Assembly (NCBI GenBank): GCA_964557285.1 | Contig: CAZKZS010000048.1 | Span: forward strand, 1-20,645 | DNA: 20,645 bases | Direction: 5' to 3' | DNA from: SB15 sp964557285 | GTDB taxonomy: Bacteria > Chloroflexota > Anaerolineae > Aggregatilineales > J027 | In this document: positions 1-6,587 of the stretch, in pieces | Position numbering within the stretch: position 1 is the first letter of the stretch | Layout: every line of letters begins with the position of its first letter | Made by a program: the position numbers and the translations under genes | The notes under the pieces: model-generated | Databases searched by the model: none | Seen by the model: only the letters and a program-made list of their open reading frames with translations | What the model was told of the DNA's origin: nothing

Positions 1-1
1 C

Positions 2-877
2 CGCGAACTGGGGAAAACGCTGCTGGCCGCCAAAAAACCCGCCGAAGCGATTCCGCCCCTGCAAACCGCGCTGGAAATCGAGAAAAAACAGCCGCAGCAG
101 TCCAATGCACGTCTGATTAAAACGCTGGAACTGCTTGGACAGTCTGAAGAACTCAACGGCAGCCGCCTGAACGCGATTGCCCGTTATCATGCCGTGCTGG
201 TGTATATGGATCAGCGCTTCCAGCCGCAGCCCTATGCTGAAATTTTGCGAATTCTGGGACGGCTCTACGCGCAGGAGAAAAACTGGGAAAACTGCCAGAA
301 GGCGCTGAATGAAGCCTTAGAACTGGAACTGGTACTCAAGCCGCGGGATGACAGCCGTATCGCCGGCACCCTTCGGATGATCGCGGAAGCCTATCATACC
401 GAAGGTCATCTCGAAAAAGCGGCCAATGCCTATAAAAAAATGGCGACCTATGCAAATTTATCATCTGAAGAAACGCATCGGCTTCGCACTGCCTTAAGTG
501 ACCTTGAAAAACACCGCGCCACCCTCAGCGCCGCCCTTGATTCCCTCTCTGTTTTGCGGAAAACCAATGCCCATCCCCGCGATTTTGCCTATGTATATGC
601 GCTGATTGTGCGAACGTATTACCTGCTCAGCGACTATGCAGAAAGTCAGCGTGCTATGCAAAAACTGGTCGAACTGCTGCATACTTACGCAGAAGAATTT
701 CAGGTCGAGGATGAACGTCCCGAATTTCGCACGCTGGCGAATCTGCGGCTGGCAATCGACTACGAGCAGCAGAAGGATAAAGCCCGCGCCCGTGACCATT
801 ACCGCGCCGCCATGAAAACCAATACCGATTCGGCGGTGGGCTGGCTGTTAGAGCGTGGTCTGGAATCTGTCAGGTAA
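2..877 (+). CDS. TPR-like helical-repeat protein, 5'-truncated
   Basis: The frame is open from base 2 to a TAA at 875-877, giving 291 visible residues with the true start off the left edge. The first ATG (209) is internal. The sequence consists of repeated amphipathic helix pairs with TPR-type spacing and small/aromatic residues, for example LGRLYAQEKNWENCQKALNE, then IAEAYHTEGHLEKAANAYKK and YYLLSDYAESQRAMQKLVE. The last repeat reads LAIDYEQQKDKARARDHYRA. No catalytic motif or membrane segment is visible in this part, so it is best read as a protein-protein interaction scaffold or the C-terminal arm of a larger multidomain protein, such as a TPR-type regulator. The missing N-terminus would decide the function. 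Confidence 0.75.
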   Translation, partial: RELGKTLLAAKKPAEAIPPLQTALEIEKKQPQQSNARLIKTLELLGQSEELNGSRLNAIARYHAVLVYMDQRFQPQPYAEILRILGRLYAQEKNWENCQKALNEALELELVLKPRDDSRIAGTLRMIAEAYHTEGHLEKAANAYKKMATYANLSSEETHRLRTALSDLEKHRATLSAALDSLSVLRKTNAHPRDFAYVYALIVRTYYLLSDYAESQRAMQKLVELLHTYAEEFQVEDERPEFRTLANLRLAIDYEQQKDKARARDHYRAAMKTNTDSAVGWLLERGLESVR

Positions 878-914
878 GCGCTGAAAAATCACTCGTGCAA
901 GTCAAATTATGATT

Positions 915-923
915 TGTTATCCT
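915..923 (+). promoter_or_regulatory. Candidate extended -10 upstream of L,D-transpeptidase gene
   Basis: TG-T-TATCCT matches an extended -10 element. No convincing -35 is seen upstream. The predicted transcript would start near 930, just before the AAGGTGG ribosome binding site (938-944). Confidence 0.3.
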
Positions 924-950
924 ATCTACAGAGGAATAAGGTGGTGTTTT

Positions 951-2024
951 ATGATAAAAAAACCGATGCTGTTATTACTGACTGCATTTTTTGCTTTGGG
1001 TGGGATGGTCGTTCCTGCACAGGCGACGGGCAGCCTCTTTGAACAGTGTTTACAAACTCCTAGTGGGCCCGGCTGCCAGGCGGGGCTACCTGCTGCCCAT
1101 TATCAAATGCTGCTGGATGAGATGCTGCTGAATCCAGAACCCAATGTCCGTCCCCTGCCGACCAACGAAATCGAAGTCGCGCGTTTTGCCTTCCGCCGTC
1201 TGATCAATCCGGGCGGAACGACCATTTTTAACGCACCAGGCGGCGCTCCGATTGGCACAGTTGCGCCGGGGTTTAATTACGTTACAGTGCAGGGATCGCA
1301 GGACGGCTTTTTGCAAATTGACCCCGGCCAGTGGGTATTGGAAAGTGATACGGCCATCGCACGGCCAAGTACCTTTGCGGGGGTGCTGCTTGACCGCGAA
1401 AGTATGGAGTATCCGATGGCCTGGGTGCTGATTCCCAGTTACCCCGCCCCGTACCCCGGCGCGGAAGGCGACCAGAGCCGCCCGCGTCTGGAACGGTATA
1501 CCCGCGTCAACATTTTTGAAACGGTAGAAGTGGATGGCTGGCGCTGGTATCTGGTGGGGCCGGATTCCTGGATTAAACAAACCTTTGTCGCCAAGATTAT
1601 TTTCACCGAAAAACCGGCTGAAATTAAAGGGCGGTGGGCAGCTATCGACCTGTATGAGCAGGTACTGGTGGCCTATGATGAAGATACTCCGGTTTTTGCG
1701 ACCCTGATTTCTTCCGGTCTGCCACAGTGGGCAACCAACGAAGGCACATTCCAGACCTGGGCGCGAATTGCTAACGGCAGTATGAGTGGTGCAGAAGGCC
1801 AGGCAGATTTTTACAGCCTGCAAAATGTCCCCTGGACTCTTTATTTTGATGGGGCAATCAGCGTACATGGCACCTACTGGCATGATGGGTTTGGCTACCG
1901 TCACAGTCACGGCTGCGTAAATTTGACTCTGACCGATTCTTACTGGTTCTTCCAGTGGACGATGGACGGCGGCATTGAAAAACCCTGGATACACGTCTGG
2001 GCATCGGGGGTATACGCAGAATAA
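951..2024 (+). CDS. Secreted L,D-transpeptidase (YkuD domain) with SH3-like region
   Basis: L,D-transpeptidases make 3-3 crosslinks in peptidoglycan or attach proteins to it outside the membrane. The protein has 357 residues. A signal peptide covers residues 1-25 (MIKK, a hydrophobic core, then AQA before the cut). A region around 86-136 resembles a small SH3-like beta domain. The YkuD catalytic domain fills the C-terminal third (about 227-357), with the conserved HG (306-307) and SHGCVNL carrying nucleophile Cys322. Start choice: a longer frame opens at 909, but ATG 951 has AAGGTGG 6 bases upstream and begins the signal peptide. A strong terminator follows at 2051-2076, so the gene is probably monocistronic. 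The family assignment is firm; whether it acts in crosslinking or protein anchoring is unknown. Confidence 0.9.
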   Translation: MIKKPMLLLLTAFFALGGMVVPAQATGSLFEQCLQTPSGPGCQAGLPAAHYQMLLDEMLLNPEPNVRPLPTNEIEVARFAFRRLINPGGTTIFNAPGGAPIGTVAPGFNYVTVQGSQDGFLQIDPGQWVLESDTAIARPSTFAGVLLDRESMEYPMAWVLIPSYPAPYPGAEGDQSRPRLERYTRVNIFETVEVDGWRWYLVGPDSWIKQTFVAKIIFTEKPAEIKGRWAAIDLYEQVLVAYDEDTPVFATLISSGLPQWATNEGTFQTWARIANGSMSGAEGQADFYSLQNVPWTLYFDGAISVHGTYWHDGFGYRHSHGCVNLTLTDSYWFFQWTMDGGIEKPWIHVWASGVYAE

Positions 2025-2050
2025 GTTCCCTTTCTTTGGCAAATTGGACA

Positions 2051-2076
2051 GGGCTGCCCAATTGCAGCCCTTTTTT
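2051..2076 (+). terminator. Intrinsic terminator after L,D-transpeptidase gene
   Basis: GGGCTGC (2051-2057) pairs perfectly with GCAGCCC (2064-2070) around a 6-base loop and is followed by six Ts. The -10 element of the next gene starts immediately after the T tract. Confidence 0.85.
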
Positions 2077-2077
2077 G

Positions 2078-2086
2078 TGCTAAAAT
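2078..2086 (+). promoter_or_regulatory. Extended -10 promoter of map, predicts leaderless mRNA
   Basis: TG-C-TAAAAT is an extended -10 element. Exactly 7 bases (2087-2093) separate it from the ATG at 2094, so transcription should begin at or next to the start codon. No -35 box is visible because the terminator occupies that position. No Shine-Dalgarno sequence precedes the ATG. Confidence 0.5.
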
Positions 2087-2093
2087 TGCCCGC

Positions 2094-2861
2094 ATGACAA
2101 TTGTTAAGCCTGAAGATTACGACAAATTGCGGCAGGCGGGTCGTATCAACGCCCGGATTCTAGCTGCCCTGCGGGATGTGATTCGTCCAGGGATGCAAAC
2201 CATCGAACTGGATGAAATTGCCTGTGGGCTGTTGCATGAGTATGGGGCAGAACCCGCGTTCCTGCACTACACCTTCCCCGGCGGCAAACATCCCTACCCC
2301 GGTCATATTAATGTGAGTGTCAATGAAGAACTGGTACACGGTATCCCCGGCAAACGCCGCCTTAAAAAAGGCGACGTGGTGACGCTGGACTGCGGTACGA
2401 ATTATCAGGGATTAATTGCTGATTCTGCTATTACTGTGACGCTTGGAGTCGTGCCGGACAAAATTAAACGCCTGATTCATGCGACGGAAGAAGCGCTTGA
2501 ACTGGCGATTAAACTGGTTAAACCGGGGCGGAAGTTAGGGGATATTTCTTTTGCGATTCAACTGACGCTGGAAAAGTATAATGTCAAGATTCCGCCACAG
2601 TTTGGCGGGCATGGCGTGGGTTATCATCTGCACACAACACCGCATGTTTCCAACTGGGGCAAACCCAATACGGGGGATACGCTGGAGGTGGGCATGGCGC
2701 TGGCAATTGAACCAATGGGCATGTTGGGAAAACCCAATACGCGACTGTTACGTGACCATTGGACGGTGGTTGCCACCGATAAATCCATCTGCGCCCATAC
2801 TGAACACTCGATTCTAGTGCTTGAACGAGGGGCGGAGGTTTTGACTCGGCTGCCAGAGTGA
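2094..2861 (+). CDS. map: Methionine aminopeptidase, type I
   Basis: This cytoplasmic enzyme removes the N-terminal methionine from nascent proteins using two metal ions. The 255-residue length is normal for bacterial type I. All five metal ligands are recognisable: Asp99 and Asp110 (LDCGTNYQGLIADS), His173 (GGHGVGYHLH), Glu206 (AIEPM) and Glu237 (HTEHSILV). The substrate-contacting His82 (VHGIPG) and His180 are also present. The start at 2094 has no ribosome binding site but sits 7 bases after a -10 box, consistent with leaderless translation. The gene stands alone here, outside the ribosomal-protein cluster where map is often found; rpmJ, another usual member of that cluster, is also isolated (15840-15956). 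Confidence 0.93.
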   Translation: MTIVKPEDYDKLRQAGRINARILAALRDVIRPGMQTIELDEIACGLLHEYGAEPAFLHYTFPGGKHPYPGHINVSVNEELVHGIPGKRRLKKGDVVTLDCGTNYQGLIADSAITVTLGVVPDKIKRLIHATEEALELAIKLVKPGRKLGDISFAIQLTLEKYNVKIPPQFGGHGVGYHLHTTPHVSNWGKPNTGDTLEVGMALAIEPMGMLGKPNTRLLRDHWTVVATDKSICAHTEHSILVLERGAEVLTRLPE

Positions 2862-2931
2862 GTTTTTGGTGGTGGTTCAGTACCACGTTTAAAAATTTTG
2901 AAACAAACCGCTATAAGCGAGGAGAGCGAAC

Positions 2932-3849
2932 ATGAAACAAAACCTGTGGCACGATTTTTCACCCGGGCCAGATGCACCGGATTTAATTTATGTGGTCGTA
3001 GAAGTTCCCAAAGCCAGCCGCAACAAATTTGAATATAGCAAAGAGGCGGGAACGATTGCGCTTGACCGTGTTTTGTACAGCCCCCTGCACTATCCCGGCG
3101 ATTATGGATTTATTCCCCGTACCTATTTTGAAGATGGCGACCCTACTGATGTACTGGTCATGACCAATCAGCCTACGTTTCCCGGCTGTATCATCAAAGC
3201 CCGTCCGATTGGCATGTTTAAAATGATTGATAACGGCGAACTGGATTACAAAATTCTGGCCGTTCCCGCCGATGACCCCAGTTTTGATGAATACTGGGAT
3301 GTATCTAATATCCCACAGCATTTCCCTAAAGAAGTCGGCCATTTTTTCATGGTTTATAAAGAATTACAGGGTGCAACCGTTACCAATGAAGGCTGGGCAG
3401 GCGTGCGGGAGGCCAAAGCACAAATCCGCCGTTCGATGGAACGTTACAGCACCGAATTTCCCATTCATACCAGCGAACGCCAGCGCGTGAGCAGCGGCAC
3501 TAAATGGGAACGTGCCTATGGCTACAGCCGCGCCGTCCGGGTCGAAAATATGGTATACGTGGCGGGAACAACCGCCGGAGATGCGGGAGAAGATGTCCGT
3601 TCGCAAACGCATGGGATTTTTGAAAAAATCAAAGCAGCACTGGCTGAAGCAGGCGCAAAAATGGAGGACGTGGTTCGCAGCCGGATGTATGTCGTGCATA
3701 AAGAGGATATGCTTACGGTGGCCGAAGTTCACGGCGAGTATTTTGAGGACATTCGTCCCGTTTCAACGCTGGTACAGGTGGCAGGGCTAATTGAGCCGCA
3801 TTTGCGTGTTGAAATTGAAGTTGAAGCCATTATTCAGGATGACTTTTAG
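2932..3849 (+). CDS. Inorganic pyrophosphatase (family I) fused to a Rid/YjgF-type domain
   Basis: The 305 residues form two domains. Residues 1-175 are a complete family I soluble pyrophosphatase, which hydrolyses PPi to phosphate in the cytoplasm. Residues matching the E. coli active site are present: Glu24, Lys32, Glu34, Arg46, Tyr58, the EDGDPTD motif (Asp68, Asp70, Asp73), Asp100, Asp105, Lys107 and Tyr142-Lys143. Residues about 183-303 are a Rid domain (GYSRAVRV, VYVAGTT, RPVSTLVQVAGL, VEIEVEAI). The arginine that binds substrate in RidA imine deaminases (E. coli Arg105) aligns with Ser278, so this Rid half belongs to the non-deaminase subfamilies and its role is unknown. The frame runs through without a stop, so the fusion is real in this assembly. 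GAGGAG lies 7 bases before the ATG. Confidence 0.92.
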   Translation: MKQNLWHDFSPGPDAPDLIYVVVEVPKASRNKFEYSKEAGTIALDRVLYSPLHYPGDYGFIPRTYFEDGDPTDVLVMTNQPTFPGCIIKARPIGMFKMIDNGELDYKILAVPADDPSFDEYWDVSNIPQHFPKEVGHFFMVYKELQGATVTNEGWAGVREAKAQIRRSMERYSTEFPIHTSERQRVSSGTKWERAYGYSRAVRVENMVYVAGTTAGDAGEDVRSQTHGIFEKIKAALAEAGAKMEDVVRSRMYVVHKEDMLTVAEVHGEYFEDIRPVSTLVQVAGLIEPHLRVEIEVEAIIQDDF

Positions 3850-3854
3850 ACTCG

Positions 3855-3887
3855 GCAAATTTTCAGCTATAGGGGCGTTAAATTTGC
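3855..3887. repeat. Inverted repeat in the 3850-3939 intergenic region
   Basis: GCAAATTT (3855-3862) and AAATTTGC (3880-3887) form a perfect 8-base dyad with a 17-base spacer, between the pyrophosphatase-Rid gene and the promoter of the small repeat protein. No T tract follows, so it does not look like an intrinsic terminator; an operator is possible. Confidence 0.4.
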
Positions 3888-3902
3888 GGTTAGCAGGGGT
3901 TC

Positions 3903-3932
3903 TTGCGAGTCAGGGTGGGTCTGTCATAAAAT
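3903..3932 (+). promoter_or_regulatory. Promoter of the four-repeat protein, predicts leaderless mRNA
   Basis: TTGCGA (3903-3908), an 18-base spacer and TAAAAT (3927-3932), followed by exactly 7 bases and the ATG at 3940. The bases AAAAGGT lie too close to the ATG to serve as a normal ribosome binding site. Confidence 0.55.
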
Positions 3933-3939
3933 AAAAGGT

Positions 3940-4164
3940 ATGCGGGGCTTATACGATAGACGCGGTGAATGTTTTGGCTATATAACAGGCAGTAAAATTT
4001 ACGACCTGGAACATCAGGTGTCCGGCAGTGTTAATCAGGATAAAATTCTGGATTTGTCGGGCGAATTGGTCTGGTATATTGACCGTGATGGCCTCTATGA
4101 TAAACACTGGCAGTGTATCGGCTACATAGGCAGCCCTGTTGAGGAAAATGATGACTACAAATAG
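3940..4164 (+). CDS. 74-residue protein of four 16-residue repeats (beta-flower-like)
   Basis: Residues 3-66 divide exactly into four 16-residue units: GLYDRRGECFGYITGS, KIYDLEHQVSGSVNQD, KILDLSGELVWYIDRD and GLYDKHWQCIGYIGSP. Column 4 is always Asp, column 2 is Leu/Ile, column 3 is Tyr or Leu, columns 11-13 are mostly G-Y-I, and units 1 and 4 are the most alike. This pattern of short beta strands and turns fits the small symmetric '4-fold beta-flower' proteins found by structure-prediction surveys, whose function is unknown; that assignment is mine from the repeat pattern. There is no signal peptide or membrane segment. The gene overlaps the next one by 14 bases, suggesting coupled expression with the unknown protein and the YbaK-like deacylase. 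Confidence 0.8.
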   Translation: MRGLYDRRGECFGYITGSKIYDLEHQVSGSVNQDKILDLSGELVWYIDRDGLYDKHWQCIGYIGSPVEENDDYK

Positions 4165-4471
4165 AATGCGCGAGGAAAGAATCACCTGGCTGCGAGTCGA
4201 ATTTGCAGAGGCAATAGAACGCTGCGAACGTGGCGACATGACCCGCCGCGACCTGCACAGCTTCAGCACCCAGCACACGAATCAGCAGGAAATTGATGTG
4301 CTGGGGGATGAACTGCTGCAATATGCGTTCTGGGCGATGCAGCACTACCTCCATCAGCCCGCATGTTGGGCGCCCACTGCCGAAGAAATGATTTACCTCA
4401 AACGCTGTCTGCGGGATGAAGAACTGTTTGACACCGACCAGCTAGAATTTTCGGTGCGGCATGGCAGTTAA
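4151..4471 (+). CDS. Hypothetical 106-residue soluble protein
   Basis: I do not recognise this family. The protein is soluble, mostly helical and slightly acidic. A charged N-terminal helix (WLRVEFAEAIERCERGDM) is followed by a core containing LGDELLQYAFWAMQHYL, then a Trp-Ala-Pro-Thr-Ala-Glu-Glu stretch and a short helix with YLKRCLRDEELFD. ATG 4151 was chosen because AGGA (4142-4145) lies 5 bases upstream; ATG 4148 is also possible, and a TTG-initiated frame from 4139 would include the ribosome binding site itself. The start lies inside the end of the repeat-protein gene (14-base overlap), and the 3' end overlaps the ybaK-like gene by 11 bases, so the three are probably translated from one mRNA. 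Confidence 0.75.
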   Translation: MTTNRMREERITWLRVEFAEAIERCERGDMTRRDLHSFSTQHTNQQEIDVLGDELLQYAFWAMQHYLHQPACWAPTAEEMIYLKRCLRDEELFDTDQLEFSVRHGS

Positions 4472-4952
4472 AAAACTCAATTCCATGCGCCTGCTGGAAC
4501 AGCACAATGTTCCGTATGAGGTCATTGAATTTCCTGATACCATCCACGATGCCCTTGAACTGGCGGAGGCGGTAGGTGTGCCGCCTCATATGGTTTATAA
4601 GACGCTGGTAGTGGATACGGGCGATGCCAAAAAACCCCTGCTGGCGCTGGTTGCTTCTCACCGCCGCCTTGATCTCAAAAAACTGGCCGCTGCTGCTGGA
4701 TTCAAAAAGCTGAGCATGGCCGCCCATGCTCAGGCGGAACAATGGACAGGTTTAAAAACCGGCGGTATTTCTCCCCTTGCATTGATGGCTAAAAACTGGA
4801 AAGTGTATCTTGACCAGCCAGCCACCCAGCTTCAGCAAATCATGTTGAGTGCGGGGCAGCGTGGGGTCAATTTGCGCGTTCCTACTCAATCTCTCATCCA
4901 GGTATTACGTCCTGTCATCGCTGAAATTTCAGCTGATGGTGAAGAAGCCTGA
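4461..4952 (+). CDS. ybaK: YbaK/EbsC-family aminoacyl-tRNA deacylase (Cys-tRNA(Pro) type)
   Basis: Members of this family clear mischarged aminoacyl-tRNAs, classically Cys-tRNA(Pro), in the cytoplasm. The 163-residue length is typical. Family features are an N-terminal helix with LLEQHNVPYEVIEFP, then VYKTLV with the conserved Lys47, a central ALVASHRRLDLKKLAAAAG segment, TGLKTGGISPLAL, and the late SAGQRGVNLRV motif. The gene starts inside the end of the preceding hypothetical gene and has only a weak ribosome binding site, which points to translational coupling. Which tRNA it edits cannot be read from sequence alone. An AT-rich 98-base gap separates it from the sulfotransferase. Confidence 0.88.
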   Translation: MAVKKLNSMRLLEQHNVPYEVIEFPDTIHDALELAEAVGVPPHMVYKTLVVDTGDAKKPLLALVASHRRLDLKKLAAAAGFKKLSMAAHAQAEQWTGLKTGGISPLALMAKNWKVYLDQPATQLQQIMLSAGQRGVNLRVPTQSLIQVLRPVIAEISADGEEA

Positions 4953-5050
4953 GCGCCACATTAGTAATCCATTAAAAATTAATATAAACCTTTAGAACCT
5001 GTGTCATACTTCGCAGTAGGGGGAACATTAGCATGACATGAGAGATTAGT

Positions 5051-5875
5051 ATGCTTGCCTTTGTACACCTTCATAAAACCGCAGGTACAACCCTGAGTAG
5101 TATTCTTAAAAATTCGTTTGGTGCTTCTCACTGTACCGTTTACAGTTGGTCAAAAAACAATAGCATTTTCTCCGCCGCCGATTTTCGACGCCTTTCCCGG
5201 CTGTATCCGCACCTACAAAGTCTTTCCGGACACCACATTAAAGCCTACAGTGACCTTGATACCCTTTGCACCCCTATAGAATATTACACATTTTTACGCA
5301 ACCCGTTGGACAGATGTGCTTCCCAGTATCAGTATGAAGTGCAGGTTGGCGGTGGGCAGCGTCCGTTTGTCGAATGGATACAGCGTCCCGAAAATCAGAA
5401 TTACCAGACACGCGGGATTGCCGGAGAAGTGAATCTCGATACAGCGATTGATTTGCTGGAACGGAAGTTTATTTTTGTGGGTTTGATGGGCAATTTTGAT
5501 GAATCGCTGCTGCTGTTCCGGCATACGGTTGGCGCAGACCGCCTGTGTCGGATTCACTACCATCAAAAGCTCGTTGCACCGGACAATGCCATCAAAAAAC
5601 AGCTTTTATCCGATCCGGCGTCTTTGCGGATGCTGCTTGAGCATAATCAGCAGGATATGGCGCTCTATTCCTATGTGGTCAACGAAATTTATCCGCGCCA
5701 GCAGGCCGCCTATGGGCCTTCCTTAGCGGCTGATGTGGCTGCGTTTAAAGCGGAAAATGCCAGAATTGCTTCCGTCCCAAATATGCTGAAGCCGAACTAT
5801 ATGCGCTATTCGGTCAAGTGGTGGCTGGTATATCAGCCCGCCCTGCGCCTCTCGCGTAGATTATCGGCAGTTTAG
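5051..5875 (+). CDS. Sulfotransferase (PAPS-dependent, Sulfotransfer_2-like)
   Basis: The protein should transfer sulfate from PAPS to a hydroxyl or amino group, probably on a glycan or lipid given the glycosyltransferases nearby (inference). The 274 residues open with HLHKTAGTTL (6-15), the 5'-phosphosulfate-binding loop with Lys9, and continue with YTFLRNPLDRCASQYQYE (79-96), the 3'-phosphate site with Arg83 and Ser91. No signal peptide is seen. Upstream, GAGAG lies about 6 bases before the ATG; the region before it (4961-4990) is distinctly AT-rich and holds a possible TTAGTA-N16-TATAAA promoter. The stop overlaps the stop of the convergent PIN gene by three bases. The acceptor is unknown. 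Confidence 0.8.
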   Translation: MLAFVHLHKTAGTTLSSILKNSFGASHCTVYSWSKNNSIFSAADFRRLSRLYPHLQSLSGHHIKAYSDLDTLCTPIEYYTFLRNPLDRCASQYQYEVQVGGGQRPFVEWIQRPENQNYQTRGIAGEVNLDTAIDLLERKFIFVGLMGNFDESLLLFRHTVGADRLCRIHYHQKLVAPDNAIKKQLLSDPASLRMLLEHNQQDMALYSYVVNEIYPRQQAAYGPSLAADVAAFKAENARIASVPNMLKPNYMRYSVKWWLVYQPALRLSRRLSAV

Positions 5876-6291
5876 GGCAGCAGTTCTAAAAATGCACAGT
5901 GTTTCGGGCGAAAGATGCTGAAATCCCGGCGGTCATAGGTACAAATTTGGGTAATATTCAGTCTTTCGCTCAATGCCATGATTATGCAGTCCACAAAATC
6001 AAGTTCGGCCTGAGCATAAGCCGCCATAATCTCACCTGCACGTTGTAAATCGACAAGCGTAGCAGAAACAGGTTGAACCCCAGCCCTGGCAAATTCGTTT
6101 AAAAATTTGACGACCCCAGGTACTTTGCCAGAACGAAAAAACAAAAAACAGACTTCATTTAATGCAATCTCAGGGATGATAGGGATAAATGGAGTCTGGC
6201 TAGTAAAAGTTTGGGAGCGTCGATAATTTGATTCCTTGGGATTATAAAGTGAATATAAAAAATTGCTGTCAATCGGAATTTGTTTCATCAT
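5872..6291 (-). CDS. PIN-domain toxin (VapC-like ribonuclease)
   Basis: PIN-domain toxins cut RNA, often tRNA or rRNA, when freed from their antitoxin. The 139-residue length fits. The acidic Mg-binding residues are placed as expected: Asp8 in IDSNFLYSLY, Glu46 (or Glu41) in EIALNEV, Asp101 in LDFVDCIIMALSERL, and Asp120/Asp123 in TYDRRDFS. The gene starts within the 3' end of the upstream antitoxin gene (23-base overlap) without a good ribosome binding site, so its translation is likely coupled to the antitoxin. It ends convergently with the sulfotransferase gene with overlapping stop codons and no terminator hairpin in between. The target RNA is unknown. Confidence 0.82.
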   Translation of the reverse strand: MMKQIPIDSNFLYSLYNPKESNYRRSQTFTSQTPFIPIIPEIALNEVCFLFFRSGKVPGVVKFLNEFARAGVQPVSATLVDLQRAGEIMAAYAQAELDFVDCIIMALSERLNITQICTYDRRDFSIFRPKHCAFLELLP

Positions 6292-6559
6292 TGACTGCTG
6301 GCCTGTTCATACGAGCTAATAAGTAGTCTCCAAATTCAGCGCGTAAAATGTCGTCGGCATGTTCAGAGGTGTTTTCAGGTGAGCCTAAAGCTGGCATGTT
6401 GCGACCCGCCGCCGCTAATCGTGCAGAAGAACCCAATGGGTAATTATCGAGATCGTCCGAATAACGGTTGAGCATTTCTTCAACCACTTCATCAATGGAA
6501 AGATGTTTACGCTCAGCCAACTCCTGTAGTCGCTGGATTAAATCGTCCCGCAACATCAT
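6269..6559 (-). CDS. Putative VapB-like antitoxin
   Basis: The 96-residue protein precedes and overlaps the PIN gene, the usual antitoxin position. Its N-terminus (LRDDLIQRLQELAERKHLSI, then DEVVEEMLNRY) has the helix-turn-helix shape and spacing of ribbon-helix-helix DNA-binding antitoxins. The C-terminal half (HADDILRAEFGDYLLARMNR) would be the flexible toxin-binding arm. AGGAGG lies 5 bases before the first of two adjacent ATGs. If it follows other VapBs it represses its own promoter; that and the family name are inferences from position and shape, as the sequence itself is not distinctive. Confidence 0.7.
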   Translation of the reverse strand: MMLRDDLIQRLQELAERKHLSIDEVVEEMLNRYSDDLDNYPLGSSARLAAAGRNMPALGSPENTSEHADDILRAEFGDYLLARMNRPAVNDETNSD

Positions 6560-6578
6560 GATGGCCTCCTTTCTGAAA

Positions 6579-6587
6579 AGTGTATCA
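6579..6587 (-). promoter_or_regulatory. Candidate extended -10 of the toxin-antitoxin pair
   Basis: On the minus strand TG-A-TACACT is an extended -10 element, and its first bases are the TGA stop of the upstream glycosyltransferase gene. The same nine bases form the candidate -10 of rpmJ. No -35 is visible. The leader would be about 13 bases with AAGGAGG at its start. Confidence 0.35.

Noticed and set aside
1086..2042. Long minus-strand open frame (318 codons) opposite the L,D-transpeptidase gene
   Set aside because: It is a shadow of a clear coding gene: its translation is rich in Pro, Arg, His and Cys without any domain, and no start signals precede it.
2868..2885. Possible terminator hairpin after map (GTGGT/ACCAC)
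   Set aside because: The stem has only 5 pairs and only three Ts follow; too weak to call.
4953..5050. AT-rich segment as an attachment site or mobile-element border near the sulfotransferase
   Set aside because: No tRNA, direct repeat or integrase gene is present; AT richness fits an ordinary promoter region.
5872..6559. Part of a larger defence island
   Set aside because: Only a two-gene toxin-antitoxin pair is present; the neighbours are glycan-related and housekeeping genes.
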